Origin: Sweltsa coloradensis
Taxonomy: Eukaryota > Arthropoda > Insecta > Plecoptera > Chloroperlidae
Assembly (NCBI GenBank): GCA_024449915.1
Contig: JAMZAV010000108.1
Location: 1,550,001 to 1,614,000 of the forward strand
DNA length: 64,000 bases
Reading direction: 5' to 3'
In this document: in pieces, positions 12,060 to 23,088 of the stretch
Numbering within the stretch: position 1 is the first letter of the stretch
Layout: every line of letters begins with the position of its first letter
Program-made: the position numbers and the translations under genes
The notes under the pieces: model-generated
The model's database searches: none
What the model was told of the DNA's origin: nothing
The model's input: only the letters and a program-made list of their open reading frames with translations

Positions 12060-12730
12060 AAGAATTCTAAAGGAGCATCTCTTACAAAAAGCCTACTATA
12101 CCATATCTGAATTTACTAGTAGCAAACCTACCTAGGTAGGTACTATGGGTACCTTTAAGATGACATAACCAATATGCCAATATATATTAATGATATGACA
12201 ATCAGTACTTAGTACAAAATGACTGATACCAATGATGTGTTCTATTTTTAACTTTTAATTCTACCGGAACTAATGAGTATGATTATTAAACATTATACTA
12301 TAATATGTCTTTTGAACAAGATATGAATATACTTTTATTGTATAGGCCCTAGGCCTAATTTTAATTAATTAATTACTTTATTTCAACTAAAGATGGTTTT
12401 ACTAAATCGACTTATTGTTCCCGGTTAGGTTATTATTATTATGCATATTGTAAATCCTAAATGCTTTTTATACTTTTTTAATACTTTTTATTAATGATGA
12501 CTAGCACTAATATGCAAAACAGTGAAACAATTAATATTGTATTTTTTGCTTAAGAGTAAAGTGTTCTGTTGTAAGACACTGACATCTGTATCTTTGTATA
12601 GTTGTATGTTATTATATGTATGTGTTTGCTTGTAAAATTCTTGACAATGTTAATATGGCAGTTATATTAAAATGATATTAACTATGTAATGCTATCCAAA
12701 AACTGCAAATAAATGAAATGAAATGAAATG
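12060..12730 (+). repeat. 3' UTR and (GAAAT)n tail of the non-LTR element
   Basis: The AT-rich stretch after the ORF2 fragment has no frame of its own and ends in ATAAATGAAATGAAATGAAATG at 12709-12730. Such short tandem tails are the normal 3' end of several CR1-like clades. Confidence 0.65.
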
Positions 12731-12920
12731 ACTTCTAGCAGATTGAAAACATTAGAGAAATTTTGGTAATAATTTATTTACGCGGTATAATTGTGGAAGA
12801 TCGCACGAGGGGTGAGACAGGAGGGCACAGGGTGGGGAATTAACTTAACGCATTGATTGTGTAGACTCCATAATATGTTGTAATGGGTAATGGGTTGTAG
12901 GGTACCAGCCGTACTAAACA
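12731..12920 (-). repeat. 3' LTR of a Copia-type element
   Basis: Read on the minus strand, the sequence starts TGTTTAGTACGGCTGG directly after a purine-rich tract (AAGAGGGGG at 12921-12929). It contains AATAAA near its end and stops in TCA beside the tail of the non-LTR element. About 190 bp long. The 5' LTR was not found, so the boundary on the low side is inferred. Confidence 0.6.
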
Positions 12921-12976
12921 CCCCCTCTTAATCACCATACTAAAAATTATGAACAACAATTACCATGTTTAACATT

Positions 12977-13612
12977 CATACAATTTCTAGATTTAGTTCA
13001 CTAACATATACTTTAGATTTTGGTTCATGGATGGCCTTAGTCATCAAATAAATCAGCCACCATTTCATCAGTACATTTTATACTTAAGTTCAATCTTTTT
13101 CGATTCTACAGTTTCTCGTATGTAGTGATGTTGAATATCTATATGTTTGTACGTGAATGATACATTGTGGTACCGGTACTAGCAATTTTCTGAGCTGACT
13201 GACTGTCATTGAAAATTACTACTGCTTCATCTGGTTTCATCATAGGTGGAGCTAAACATTTTAACAAACTCTTTAGATAGATGGCTTCCTTGGCCCCCTG
13301 AGTCAATGCCATATATTCTGCTTCCATACTGGACAATGCAACACATGGTTGTTTTCTACTCTCCCATGATATTACATTGTTCCCTAGTTTAAATACAAAA
13401 CCTGTATACGATCTACGGTCATAACTGTTTCCCCAGTCTGCATCTGCATACTCAGTTATTTTTAGTTTTGATTTAGACTTCTTAAACGTCAAGCACATAA
13501 TTATCTTTAGTCCCATGCAGGTATCTGAGTACCCTCTTAGCTGCACTGCAATGCTCTTGACTAGAACAAGTATTGAATTGTGATAATGCACTTACAGCAT
13601 GTGCAATGCAGC
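12977..13612 (-). pseudogene. Copia-type pol, RNase H end
   Basis: Minus-strand frames carry the end of the RT region (AAKRVLRYLHGTKD) and a full Copia-type RNase H pattern: YADADWGNSYDRRSYTG, then ISWESRKQPCVALSSMEAE, then FNDSQSAQKIAS. The tail then continues through a DEMVADLF-like segment toward the 3' LTR. One frame change separates the RT end from RNase H, and another lies near 13140. Protease, integrase and most of RT are missing; the element is cut at about 13612, where a plus-strand RT fragment begins. Certainly a retrotransposon remnant, not a functional gene. Confidence 0.85.
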
Positions 13613-13654
13613 AGCAAGAAACCTGCGTTTCTTTATGTTCGTGAACATTTCTAT

Positions 13655-13858
13655 CATAAGCTTGCAAAGGGTAGCGACACTCACAATCATGAGACGAGAA
13701 ATAAAGGTAACATTTTTGTCGCTGCTGGTAAATTAAAACTGGGAGAAAAGGCTCCAATCAATGCAGGAATAAAGTTTTTTAATAAATTGCCTGATAATAT
13801 AAAGTCAACTGAAAGTATAACTATGTTTAAGTCTAAATTAAAGGAGTATCCCTGGTGA
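13655..13858 (+). pseudogene. Second non-LTR retrotransposon ORF2 C-terminus
   Basis: The frame shows the same kind of ending as the copy at 11712-12059: HNHETRNKGNIFVAAGKLKL, then INAGIKFFNKLPDNIKS and a final FKSKLKEYPW before TGA. It is cut at its 5' side by the Copia fragment. It runs at its 3' side straight into a CTTGGCAAGAT minisatellite, an arrangement repeated in outline at 15575-15860. Confidence 0.65.
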
Positions 13859-13859
13859 A

Positions 13860-14005
13860 AATTTTTGTCAAGATCTTGTAAGATCTTGCATTGAAATAAG
13901 ATCTTGTTTATTTCTTGCCAAGATCTTGCCAAGATTCTTGACAGGAATATTCTTGGCAAGATCTTGGCAAGATCTTGGCAAGATTCTTAACAAGAATATT
14001 GGTAC
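13860..14005. repeat. Minisatellite of CTTG(N)CAAGAT units, copy 1
   Basis: Tandem 11-13 bp units of the type CTTGGCAAGAT, each partly palindromic (AAGATCTT), follow the word CCCTGGTGAAAAT. A sister array with the same leader lies at 15694-15865. Confidence 0.85.
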
Positions 14006-14284
14006 ATGGGTGATGAACACGACACAACGCTACAGCCCAAAAGATCATTCAAAACTCAAGGGCAATTGTATTGAAAAAAATGATGTTTAGTTGGCAATGC
14101 GGCTAATAATGGTGAGAAACCCACGGTGGATGGGGGTTGACCACTGAGTGTAGGAATGGGGTTGGGGGTATGACAAGAATTTAGAACAATAGAGGCGAAT
14201 TTTAGATTTCCTGGAAACTGAGTAGTATTTTACAATCCCTTCATCTTGTAAGTAAACTATGATTTGACTCTTTCATTCCTTAAA

Positions 14285-14445
14285 TTTGTACAGTCAAGTT
14301 ATATAAAAGGAACTTATGAAAATAAGTTACAGTTCCTGGAAAATTGGAACTAGTTCCTTCCTTAGTTCCTGTCTGGAAAAAGGAACTAGTTCCATAAAAA
14401 GGAACTAGTTTCTAGGAACTGGAACTGTTAAGTTCCGTTGGACAT
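14285..14445. repeat. GGAACTAGTTCC repeat cluster
   Basis: Several copies of the palindromic words GGAACTAGTTCC and GGAACTT occur in a row. A matching cluster at 16215-16325 follows the second minisatellite, so both form part of the same duplicated composite. Confidence 0.7.
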
Positions 14446-14625
14446 GGCAACAGATAATGATGTTCTTCTTTTCTTTTGTTTTATTATATTTTGACCCTGT
14501 ATTGGGAGAGGTATTTAGTTGACAGTCACGGTCTTCTATGACTGGTGTTTCTGCAAGTTCTCTCCTCATCCTCGATCTCTTCCCTTGGTTTCCCCTCTCC
14601 TCAACACGCTGCCGTCTGGTTGTAG

Positions 14626-14848
14626 ACTGCTGTCGTGGGCGGGCAAGAGCATCGAGCCGTACGGCATCGACTACATCCTACAGAAGCTGGGCTTCTCTCA
14701 CGCGCGCACCACCATACCCAAGTGGATGCAGCGCGGCTTCATGGACCCCCTCGACAAGGTGCTCGCTGTGCTGGTGCTGCGCATGGTCGCGGCGGTCCGG
14801 GAGGAGACTAGGGACGCGGACGGACAGGACAAGCGACGAGACAAGTGA
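14626..14848 (+). CDS. Orphan GC-rich last exon of an unidentified gene
   Basis: A long pyrimidine tract (about 14540-14620) leads to an acceptor ending TTGTAG at 14625. The following 223 bp are open to TGA at 14846-14848, with strong G/C preference at third codon positions, in contrast to the AT-rich surroundings. Entered with one base to finish a codon, it encodes 73 residues, starting LLSWAGKSIEPYGIDYIL and then QKLGFSHARTTIPKWMQRG, ending in a charged tail. AATAAA occurs about 190 bp downstream (near 15035). I do not recognise the family. No upstream partner exon was found in the window, so it is either the last exon of a gene with a long intron or a captured gene fragment. Confidence 0.5.
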
Positions 14849-15236
14849 TGCTAGCGCTCAGGCTGACAGGTTGTGTGGTGGCGAATACTAAACCTAAGAC
14901 AAGATGTTTAAGCGGGGTTAAAAAATTCCTAGCGAGATGTTGAACCATCGCCTAGTAAATGAGTGAGAGTTTGGGAATAGGAGCGAGGAAACATACAAGA
15001 AGCAAGAACAATAATATATAATAGAGATTAGTAGAATAATAAATAATACAATCGCTTCAGTAAGCATACATTCAAGTGCAAGCTAAGTAAGTGGACCACA
15101 TTTCACGAACAAAATACCCAGCTTTATTCTCACAGACAAGGAATTATAATGAACACCAATACTGATACACGGTAGTATTAATCATGTAAATAATGAATTT
15201 GAGGTGGAATTGCTTGATACATCAACAGTTGACGAG

Positions 15237-15405
15237 GTATTAATAATAATAATAATAATTTCACGGCCTTTTAAATTTCGTACGCTATGCTACAGCTGTG
15301 ACAAATGGGCGTCGTGTTTTCTTGTGCTTGTGTTGCGTTTGCGTTGCGCTTATGCTAATGCTATGCCAATTGGGCTTGGCACTTTACTCACTTTATAACA
15401 ACAAC

Positions 15406-15462
<57 letters not shown>

Positions 15463-15465
15463 TAA
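15237..15465. repeat. (TAA)n/(AAT)n microsatellites
   Basis: A short ATA/TAA run is at 15238-15260 and a long (AAT)n run at about 15402-15461. The surrounding 14850-15560 is otherwise AT-rich with no recognised gene. Confidence 0.9.
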
Positions 15466-15574
15466 GAATACCAATTAAAGGTTTATTATTAAAATTAAGA
15501 TTAAAAATTGAAAATTAAATTAAAAATTATCATATGACTGTTAATAATAGACTTAAGACTCTCAGATCTCTCAG

Positions 15575-15865
15575 ATGGTAGCCTTGTACACACCTATTGA
15601 GGGAAAATTTAAAAAGCTTCTTAAAACATATTCTCATGGTAACACATTAAGCCCAAATCTAGAAATCCTCAACTCTATAAAGACAAATACCCAACATACC
15701 CTGGTGAAAAATCTTGGCAAGATCTTGACAAGATTATACAAGATCTTGCCAAGATTATACAAGAACTTGTCAAGATCCTGTAAAATCTTGGCAAAATCTT
15801 ATATAATCTTGGCAAGATCTTGTATAATCTTGGCATGATCTTGTATAATCTTGACAAGATTGTGG
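15575..15865. repeat. Second composite: retrotransposon tail plus CTTGGCAAGAT minisatellite
   Basis: 15575-15690 is a short open stretch ending in the CCCTGGTGAAAAAT leader. The array of CTTGGCAAGAT/ATTATACAAGAT units runs to about 15860. Later landmarks (AAGATCATTCAAAA near 16037, the GGAAC cluster near 16215-16325) occur in the same order as after the first array. This indicates two copies of one composite about 2 kb apart. Frames through the array give only repetitive LARSCIILARSY-type translations. Confidence 0.75.
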
Positions 15866-16339
15866 TTGGTCTATTTATGCGGTACGGTACGCCTACTTGA
15901 TGCAATATCGATACACACTTTGCTACCTTATTAGATGTTTATCCGTGGCTTGTTAATCTAGGCCCTGTGAACAAGAACATAAAGCAAGTAGGCTTGCCTG
16001 CAGGCTAGGGCCTAGGGCCATTGCATCATCAACCCAAAGATCATTCAAAATTGATTCACATGTCGTGAAAGCCTACATACTCACCCATATATTTAATTCC
16101 CCAAATCTCAAACATAGTTTATGCATTATTTGCAAATACTTGGTTTTAAGTAGAAATTCGGATACCCACTAATCAGTAATCATTGATCCTCTCGAGAAGA
16201 TATAAAGAAAAATGATTATTGAAAAAAAGGAACTTTTTAGGAACTTGGAACTGGAAAGAGTTCCTTTTTCTTATGAGGAACTTGTAACTGGAACTAGTTC
16301 CATTTTTTAAGGAACTTACCCAACTCCGGTTTTCTTTTC

Positions 16340-17061
16340 TAGCCCGCTTTCTCCCCCGCCTAACTTTATGGTGGATAGGAGTACTGAAAACATAAACGAT
16401 GGATCATTAATTTTTTTACTTCAATATCTCATTTTATTTTATTTTTTATTATTTTTTATTATCATTATTGCCACCAACAACAGAGTTACCTCCACAAGTG
16501 CGATATAGGCATTACATAAAATAAAATAAATACTAAAGCACAAAAATAAAACCAATAAGGTATATCGCGCCCTAAAAATGATATCAAAAATCAAACAACA
16601 TCTAAATAATGTCTCAGGTGCACAAAAGAACATTATCTAAACGAAAGCAAATATAAAAACTATAACGATTACAATGTTTTAAACCTCAAGAACATATTTT
16701 GAAGATATACTTTTTCAAACATTGAAAGTTTAGATGAACTTGAACTCTGAATATGCCATAAAGTTGAACTTTTTAAACACTGCAAATGTTTTCTAATGTA
16801 GACACACGTATCTTACACCGGGAAGCAATCGTGGCTGCAAACGAACTGAGTGCAGAGTAACACAATAAAACACGAACGACCAAACTAGTGTTTACTAGAG
16901 CTGTGCAAACATGCCAAATTCAAACTTGAACTTTGATCAATCATTTTTACAAGTCTAAAAGTAGAATAATAAAAAATGCCAAAGGAGTATACTTCCCTAT
17001 AAACAATGAATATAAAATGGTTTTATTTTTGTATCACAAGTAAAAAAAGTCCTGTGCTTAC
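16340..17061. other. AT-rich stretch, then donor-side flank of exon A2
   Basis: Nothing was recognised up to about 16840. From there to 17061 the sequence matches the flank of A1 (CTGTGCAAACATGCCAAATT and onward). Confidence 0.5.
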
Positions 17062-17127
17062 CTTGTTGTTAGTGGTTCTGCTTCTTGGAACTCGCCTTTG
17101 AGAGGACGACAAATCGATCGAATGTTC
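17062..17127 (-). CDS. Cassette exon A2 of coiled-coil gene
   Basis: A 66-bp minus-strand exon with acceptor TTTCATTTCAG and donor GTAAGCAC. Entered in phase 2 it is open: NIRSICRPLKGEFQEAEPLT plus T and two extra bases (AG). That phase follows directly from an 80-bp C exon, so C2 to A2 joins in frame if the damaged B2 is skipped. The last part (EFQEAEPLTT) lines up with ELEKEAAAT of A1, but the first two thirds differ completely. The introns around the two exons remain clearly alike. Frame 0 is also open, so phase is inferred from the junctions. Confidence 0.6.
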
Positions 17128-17635
17128 CTGAAATGAAAAAAATACATAGGTACATTAACATGCAACAATGTACATGGAAAGAAGCAGTAAGAAGCCCACA
17201 AAACCGGAAGGATTCGTGCGTGAGCAGTTTTTTTAAAATTGTTTTGTGGGAGGCAGGATGAGTAATTTGTACGAAACTGTAACATAAACAAATGTGAAAT
17301 ATGATATATAAAATGAGATGTAAGTACATGATATATGATTCAATAACATTTCATTTATATTACATCAGTTATAATCTCATATCAGAAAACATGTCAGTAA
17401 TTATTCTTAATTTATTATTCCACTCTAGTGTGCAGACTCTGTGCACTTTTGCCTTTCCCTTTAAAAAAAAAAAAAAATTGCGATTGGGGAACGAGCCAGG
17501 GGTGTCTTCCCACAGTGCCGCTTTCCGTTCCATAAATCTATTTTCCCCTATGCCATCATTTCTACCTGTCGATAAAGACCATGTTACAGGAAGGATGTTT
17601 TCCGTGCATTTCATTATTGAAAATACAAAGAAGGT

Positions 17636-18808
17636 TTGTTGGCCTCAGGGTAATTGATTTATTCACCTAAGGCCAACAGTGAATATGAATTATTTAAGGT
17701 AAGGAGCGGGCCGTTGTTGGCCTTAGGGTAATTGATTTATTCCCCTAAGGCCAACAGTGAATATGAATTATTTAAGGTAAGGAGCGGGGCGTTGTTGCCC
17801 TTGGGGTAATTGATTTAATCCCCTAAGGCCAACAGTGAATATGAATTATTTAAGGTAAGGAGCGGGCCGTTGTTGGCCTTTAGGGTAATTGATTTATTCC
17901 CTAAGGCAGTGTTCTCCCCAGAAAAAAATGTTCACCGGGTATTTCATAAACATTGCCGGGTACTCGCGGGTAGGGCCAAAAATAGTGGGGGTCCGGGGGA
18001 AAAAATTTGAGATCCTAGATTCGATTTGGTGTTTTAGAGGTTTTCGAAGCCCTTTAAAGTAGCTTACTTTTGTTGGTTTAGTGGTATGAAGTAGGCCTAT
18101 AAACATTTCAAATTTGATTGAAATCATAGTCTTAAGTCTATTTTCTCCTTTGTAATGTAGGCTTGTGAATTACTGTAGTCCTATTGCTACAATGAGTACG
18201 ATAGGCCCGTATAAAGGTGATGATATTATTCTTTTAGTGGTTATTATCTAAGATTTGTAGGTTTACAATTACTACAACTTGAAACATTGTTATATTTGAT
18301 GACTTCATTTTTATTACTTTAAAATTCGTCCTAGCAATCAATAAACTTGGAAAATTGCTAAAATTGTTCACTTGTGTGTGCTCCTTGTGTGCAGTTAATG
18401 TTCACGATCATAGCGATGATTGCCATTTTGCCAACTTATGTGTTTCGTTCAAATGCATTCCTTGTCGGGTTCTATAGTGATCAGCGAGATTATGTTGTTT
18501 ACAATCTGTGCTGCAGTTTAGGGATGGGACGTTTAAACGTTTAGTGGACGGTTTGTTTATTAAATTCGCAAATCGTTTAGTAGAAAAAAAAAAAAAAAAA
18601 AATCAAATTTTTTTTTTCAATTTTTTTTTTTTTTTTTTTCAAAATTTTTATTGCCGGGCGGCAGGGAATTATCGCCGGGCGGCCCGCCCGGCGGTCCGGG
18701 CCTGGGGAGAACACTGCCTAAGGCCAACAGTGAATATGAATTATATAAGGTAAGGAGCAGGGCGTTGTTGCCCTTGGGGTAATTGATTTATTCCCCTTAG
18801 GCCAACAC
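17636..18808. repeat. ~80-bp minisatellite (about 4.5 units, interrupted)
   Basis: Each unit contains TTGTTGGCCTTAGGGTAATT, CCTAAGGCCAACAGTGAATA and TTTAAGGTAAGGAGCGGG. Three units are continuous at 17636-17880; the fourth is split at CCTAAGG by the element at 17907-18716. Within each unit GTTGGCCTTAGGG and CCCTAAGGCCAAC form a hairpin. Confidence 0.9.
17907..18716. mobile_element. Non-autonomous hAT element in the minisatellite
   Basis: Perfect 15-bp terminal inverted repeats CAGTGTTCTCCCCAG, flanked by CCTAAGG on both sides (17900-17906 and 18717-18723). The CAGTG start is typical of hAT. The 810-bp interior lacks a transposase and has GCCGGGCGG-rich sequence near its right end plus long A and T runs. 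The uninterrupted neighbouring minisatellite units show the pre-insertion sequence, so the duplication is secure, although 7 bp rather than the usual 8. Confidence 0.9.
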
Positions 18809-20811
18809 CCTTCCTGTTAGTCCAGTTTAGAATCGAATTTCCGTTTGCATTTGTTGAGACAGATTTTTTATGATTGATTGTGTAGAGGGTCACTAGTAGA
18901 TGAGAAATCGCGAGTATATATTTTTTCTATGTTGGGTTCTTGGAGCCAAATTTGGATTTGTGATTTTTATACTTTTGGCGATAACTTCTCGGAAATGGGT
19001 CTAAACGAAAAGTTTCAAATTGCATTTTCTTTGCGAATTCAATTGAAATCAGATAACATTAGTTAAATTTGTGGTTCTTGTTGAAATGTACAGTCAGTAC
19101 CAAAAATTCAGAAACCATGTGTTATGTTTTACAAAGTACGACCTGCCACCGTCTAGGAAAATTTTTGCGAATTAATCATTTGCGATCGTAATGTTTTAAA
19201 TTGAAAAACGAATTAATTAAGTGGTTTGCGGTTTTTGTATCTTCTAAACTTTGATAAATAACGGAGGTTCAGGAATGGTTTTGATTTGATCTCTGCGATT
19301 TTATGCTGTTAAATCGATTTTGCAATGTTGTTTTAGAAGGTTGATATTGTTCAAGAAGGCGGTGGGACTTTAGTAGATCAGAGTTATGGTTGAATCATGG
19401 TTGAATTAAAAACATTATTGGCACATTTTTAAATGTATACTCAACTAAACACCTAGTACGACTTAAATATTCCACTCCTAGGCTTGTGAGATGGGAGTTT
19501 GTGGGGCAGATATAGGTAGCATTATAATAATGAACATCATTTCGTATATTCTGATGAATTAATGCAAACACTTTGAGCAGCTGTATATACACATATTATT
19601 ACTTAGTTGCGTCGCGATTTCTCTTAACAGTTGCGTTGGTGGATGAGCGTTTTCGGCCAAAATAGCCATAATAGCCTATGTAATTGGCATTGATACCGAA
19701 TGTAGAATGATGTTTTGAAACATGTATTAAGTAGATACCATTAAATGTGTCTCTATGGTTAGTCAATTCTTATAAACAATGAAAGTACCATGTACAAGAT
19801 TTAAAATTTCCAACTAGTGTTAAAGAAGAAGCTATTGTTTAATTTTGGTAGCAAACAAAATTGCATGGTGCACTAAAAACATATATTTTAAACAATGGGT
19901 ATTCACCCGCTAAACTAAAAAAATGTAATTTAGGGTAACTAGTTATGAACCTACAAAGTGACAGAAAAACTATTGTGTCCATTCTACCCGAAAAAAATTG
20001 CCAAACCTGGGAAATTTTCGAGCTAGGTCCCATCGACAAAAAAACCCAATAAGAAATAACATGGGAACGGATTTTATGCCCCGTGACCAGAGGATTTTGG
20101 TCCAAAAAATATTGGATATCATTGACGTACTCGACAACCTGTTTCGTAAACCATCTACGTTTTGTTATGTAATTTGAGCAAGTGGTTTAGTGTTTTAATC
20201 AACATATGCTGATTACCAAGAAATAGTGTTTTTGGGGGGTGTTTGAGTTTATATTTGTGCACATTTTCAAAACATAATTTTCCAAATGCCAATTTTAGAT
20301 TGGTACTATGCAGACAATGCTATATTATCTATGTAAAACAAAAAATAAGCATGTTGAAGCCGATTTAAGAAATTCACCAAAATGCAAAATTTTACAAATT
20401 TCAGAATTAAAAAAAAAGTAAAATCACAGTTACAAGATATAATTTTTTCAACGGTCATGTGAGTGAAGTATTATGTTCTAGATTATATGGTGAATTTTTT
20501 TTTGAAATTTTGAATTAAGTATTTATTGACAACGGGACTCAGGTCCCACAAGTGCAATATAATATATATGCAATATAATATACATAGTAATACAATAACT
20601 AAAATTAAGCTAAAGCTAGACCAAAACTAGACTTGTACCAGGCCTCGCATAGCTTATGTGAGTGTGTTTCTGTGAGTGTGAATGATTGTGTGTGTGAGTT
20701 GATGTATCTGTGTTAACTTAGGTGATTACTTAGGTGTTTTGGATAGTGCAAGGTTAATCATTGTTTTGTAGTTGTGGATGGGGGTGTTGTGGATGTCAAT
20801 ATGTGTATCAC

Positions 20812-21488
20812 TAGGAAAACGCTTAAGTCACGCCACGTTGTTGGATGAGCGTAATTGGTGCATTGAGCAGCCATGTGTTATGCGGATTTTCTGTTGTTCT
20901 GTGGAACAATCATTACAAAGTTGAAGATTTTTTAAAAATTTAATAAATAGTAAATTATTATTCATTCAATTGCGCTTAAATTTCACACGAATATGTTAAT
21001 CTATGAAATTAAGGATCTGTGAAAAAATCACAATAGGATAAAGCATGTAAGTGTTATAAGTCAAAGAATGGTTTAAAAAAAGAAAAAAAACCGTAAAATT
21101 TCGATTTTCATGAGAAATAATTTTTTGATTGCGCTCAAACTTCACACGAATATCTTAATTCATAAAATATGGTCCTGTGAAAAAATCATAACAATCGGAT
21201 AAAGCATTTAGGTGTTATAAGTAGAAGAAATTTTTCAAAAATTGAAAAAAATCGTAAAATTGCGATTTTAATAAGAAATAATTTTTCGATTGCGCTCAAA
21301 AAAGTGGCAGTTCTAAGTTCAGAGATTTCAAAGGCCTCCATAAAATTTCATCGCAATTGGAGTATTGGTTTAGCCGGAATCGTGCGGACAAACACACAAA
21401 AATACAAAAAAAAAAAAACATTCCGGATTTTTTTCTCCAGTGTAGTGAAATGGAATCTTCGCTTCGCTCGCTTAGCTCATCCAATAAA
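20812..21488 (+). repeat. Dispersed repeat R1 copy in the foldback loop
   Basis: Starts ACTAGGAAAACGCTTAAG, continues GTTGTTGGATGAGCGTAATT and ends GAATCTTCGCTTCGCTCGC near 21470. The block matches 59.01-59.76 kb closely from TTGGTGCATTGAGC to the end. Its position in the loop, not the arms, shows that it inserted after the foldback formed or belongs to the spacer. Confidence 0.75.
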
Positions 21489-23088
21489 TGTCCGACTTCT
21501 GGATGCCTAAAAAGTAAGTTTGTTTCTAGTGCATTTAGTGGGAACATGGTAATTAATAAGTTCTAGGAGGTTGGTATATGTTAAGTTATTTACGATTTTG
21601 TACAGAAACACTGTAAAGTGTAAGGTAAATACACCCTTTTAAGTGACGTTTTCGTGAAAATCACTTTAATTTTAGTAAGAAAGTGTGTGGGTTTACCGTT
21701 ACATATTTTATTTTCCGAAAATGTCTGTAAGTTTTGAATCAGATTTAGAAAGCGATGACAGTTCTGTAAAACCACAAAAAAAATAGAGTGCAATTTTTAT
21801 GTGACATACTTGTACAAATTCGTTCAAGAACATAGAAGGTTGACATTCGGATACTTTTAAAAAGAGTCGCTGAGACTGGCGCGGTGACGAGTTAGGCGCT
21901 CAGCTTTCTGTTTTTTTTTTCTTTTCAGGTAAACGGAACACCGTTATCAAATTTCCCACTTACGTTATTAAAGAATAAATCTATGCTATCCAGTACCGGT
22001 ACGCGTATTTCTATTAAATTAATTGATTTTGAATTAAAAATTAGAATTGAATTAGAATTAGAATTGACTAACCATAGAGACACATCTACTTTATACATGT
22101 TTCAAAACATCATTCTACATTCGGTATCAATGCCAATAACATAGGCTATTTTGGCCAAAAACGCTCATCCACCAACGCAACTGTTAAGAGAAATCGCGAC
22201 GCAACTAAGTAATAATATGTGTATACACAGCTGCTTAAAGTGTTTGCATTAATTCATCAGAATAATACGAAATGATGTTCATTATTATAATGCTACCCAT
22301 ATCTGCCACACAAACTCACATCTCACAAGCCTAGGAGTGGAATATTTAAGTCGTACTAGGTGTTTAGTTGAGTATTCATGTAAAAATGTGCAAAATATGT
22401 TTTTAATTTAACCACGATTCAACCATAACTCTAATCTACTAAAGTCCCACTGCCTTCTTGTACAATATCAACCTTCTAAAACAACATTGCAAACTCGATT
22501 TAACAGCATAAAATCGCAGAGATCAAAATCAAAACCATTCCTGAACCTCCGTTATTCACCATAGTTTAAAAGATACAAAAACCGCAAACCACTTAATTAA
22601 TTCGTTTTTCAATTTAAAACATTACGATCGCAAATGATTAATTCGCAAAAATTTTCCTAAGACGGTGCAGGTCGTACTTTGTAAAAATAAACACATGGTA
22701 TCTGAATTTTTGGTACTGACTGTACATTTCAACAAGAACACAAATTTAACTAATGTTATCTGATTTCAATTGAATTCGCAAAGAAAAATGCAATTTGAAA
22801 CTTTTCGTTTAGACCCATTTCCGAGAAGTTATCGCCAAAAGTATAAAAATCACAAAATCCAAATTTGGCTCCAAGAACCCAACATAGAAAAAATATATAC
22901 TCGTGATTTCTCATCTACTAGTGACCCTCTACAACAATCAATCATAAAAAATCTGTCTCAACAAAATGCAAACGGAAATTCGATTCTAAACTGGACTATG
23001 TAACATTGTATTTATCGACAGGAAAAATGATGGCATAGGGGGCACAAGGTTAATGGCCTTACGGGAAGCGGCACTGTGGGAAAACACC

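Larger units (their letters stand above)
17587..18816. mobile_element. Harbinger-like MITE carrying a minisatellite, inserted in the foldback arm
   Basis: Ends CAGGAAGG and CCTTCCTG are inverted and flanked by TTA on both sides (17584-17586 and 18817-18819), the 3-bp duplication typical of PIF/Harbinger. The matching place in the right arm lacks the insert, which supports the boundaries. The interior is mostly the ~80-bp minisatellite, itself split by a hAT element. Confidence 0.7.
17501..23088. mobile_element. Giant foldback element with ~1-kb inverted arms
   Basis: The outer ends are GGTGTCTTCCCACAGTGCCG (17501) and its complement at 23069-23088. The left arm (17501-19770) and right arm (22060-23088) pair along about 1.03 kb once a 1.23-kb insertion in the left arm is removed. 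Shared landmarks include AGTCCAGTTTAGAATCG, GATGAGAAATC, ACTTAATTAATTCG, and TTGGTGGATGAGCGTTTT near the inner end. The loop (19771-22059) is AT-rich and carries an R1 copy. Open frames in the arms appear in mirrored pairs and are not genes. No target-site duplication was found. Confidence 0.85.

Noticed and set aside
14519..14625. N-terminal extension of the GC-rich frame
   Set aside because: The sequence is a pyrimidine tract ending in TTGTAG, better read as intron and acceptor than as coding.
15575..15905. Open frames with repeats such as ILARSC and ILPRLYK
   Set aside because: They are translations of the CTTGGCAAGAT minisatellite.
17636..17900. CRISPR-like array
   Set aside because: The ~80-bp units are contiguous with no unique spacers, inside an animal transposon.
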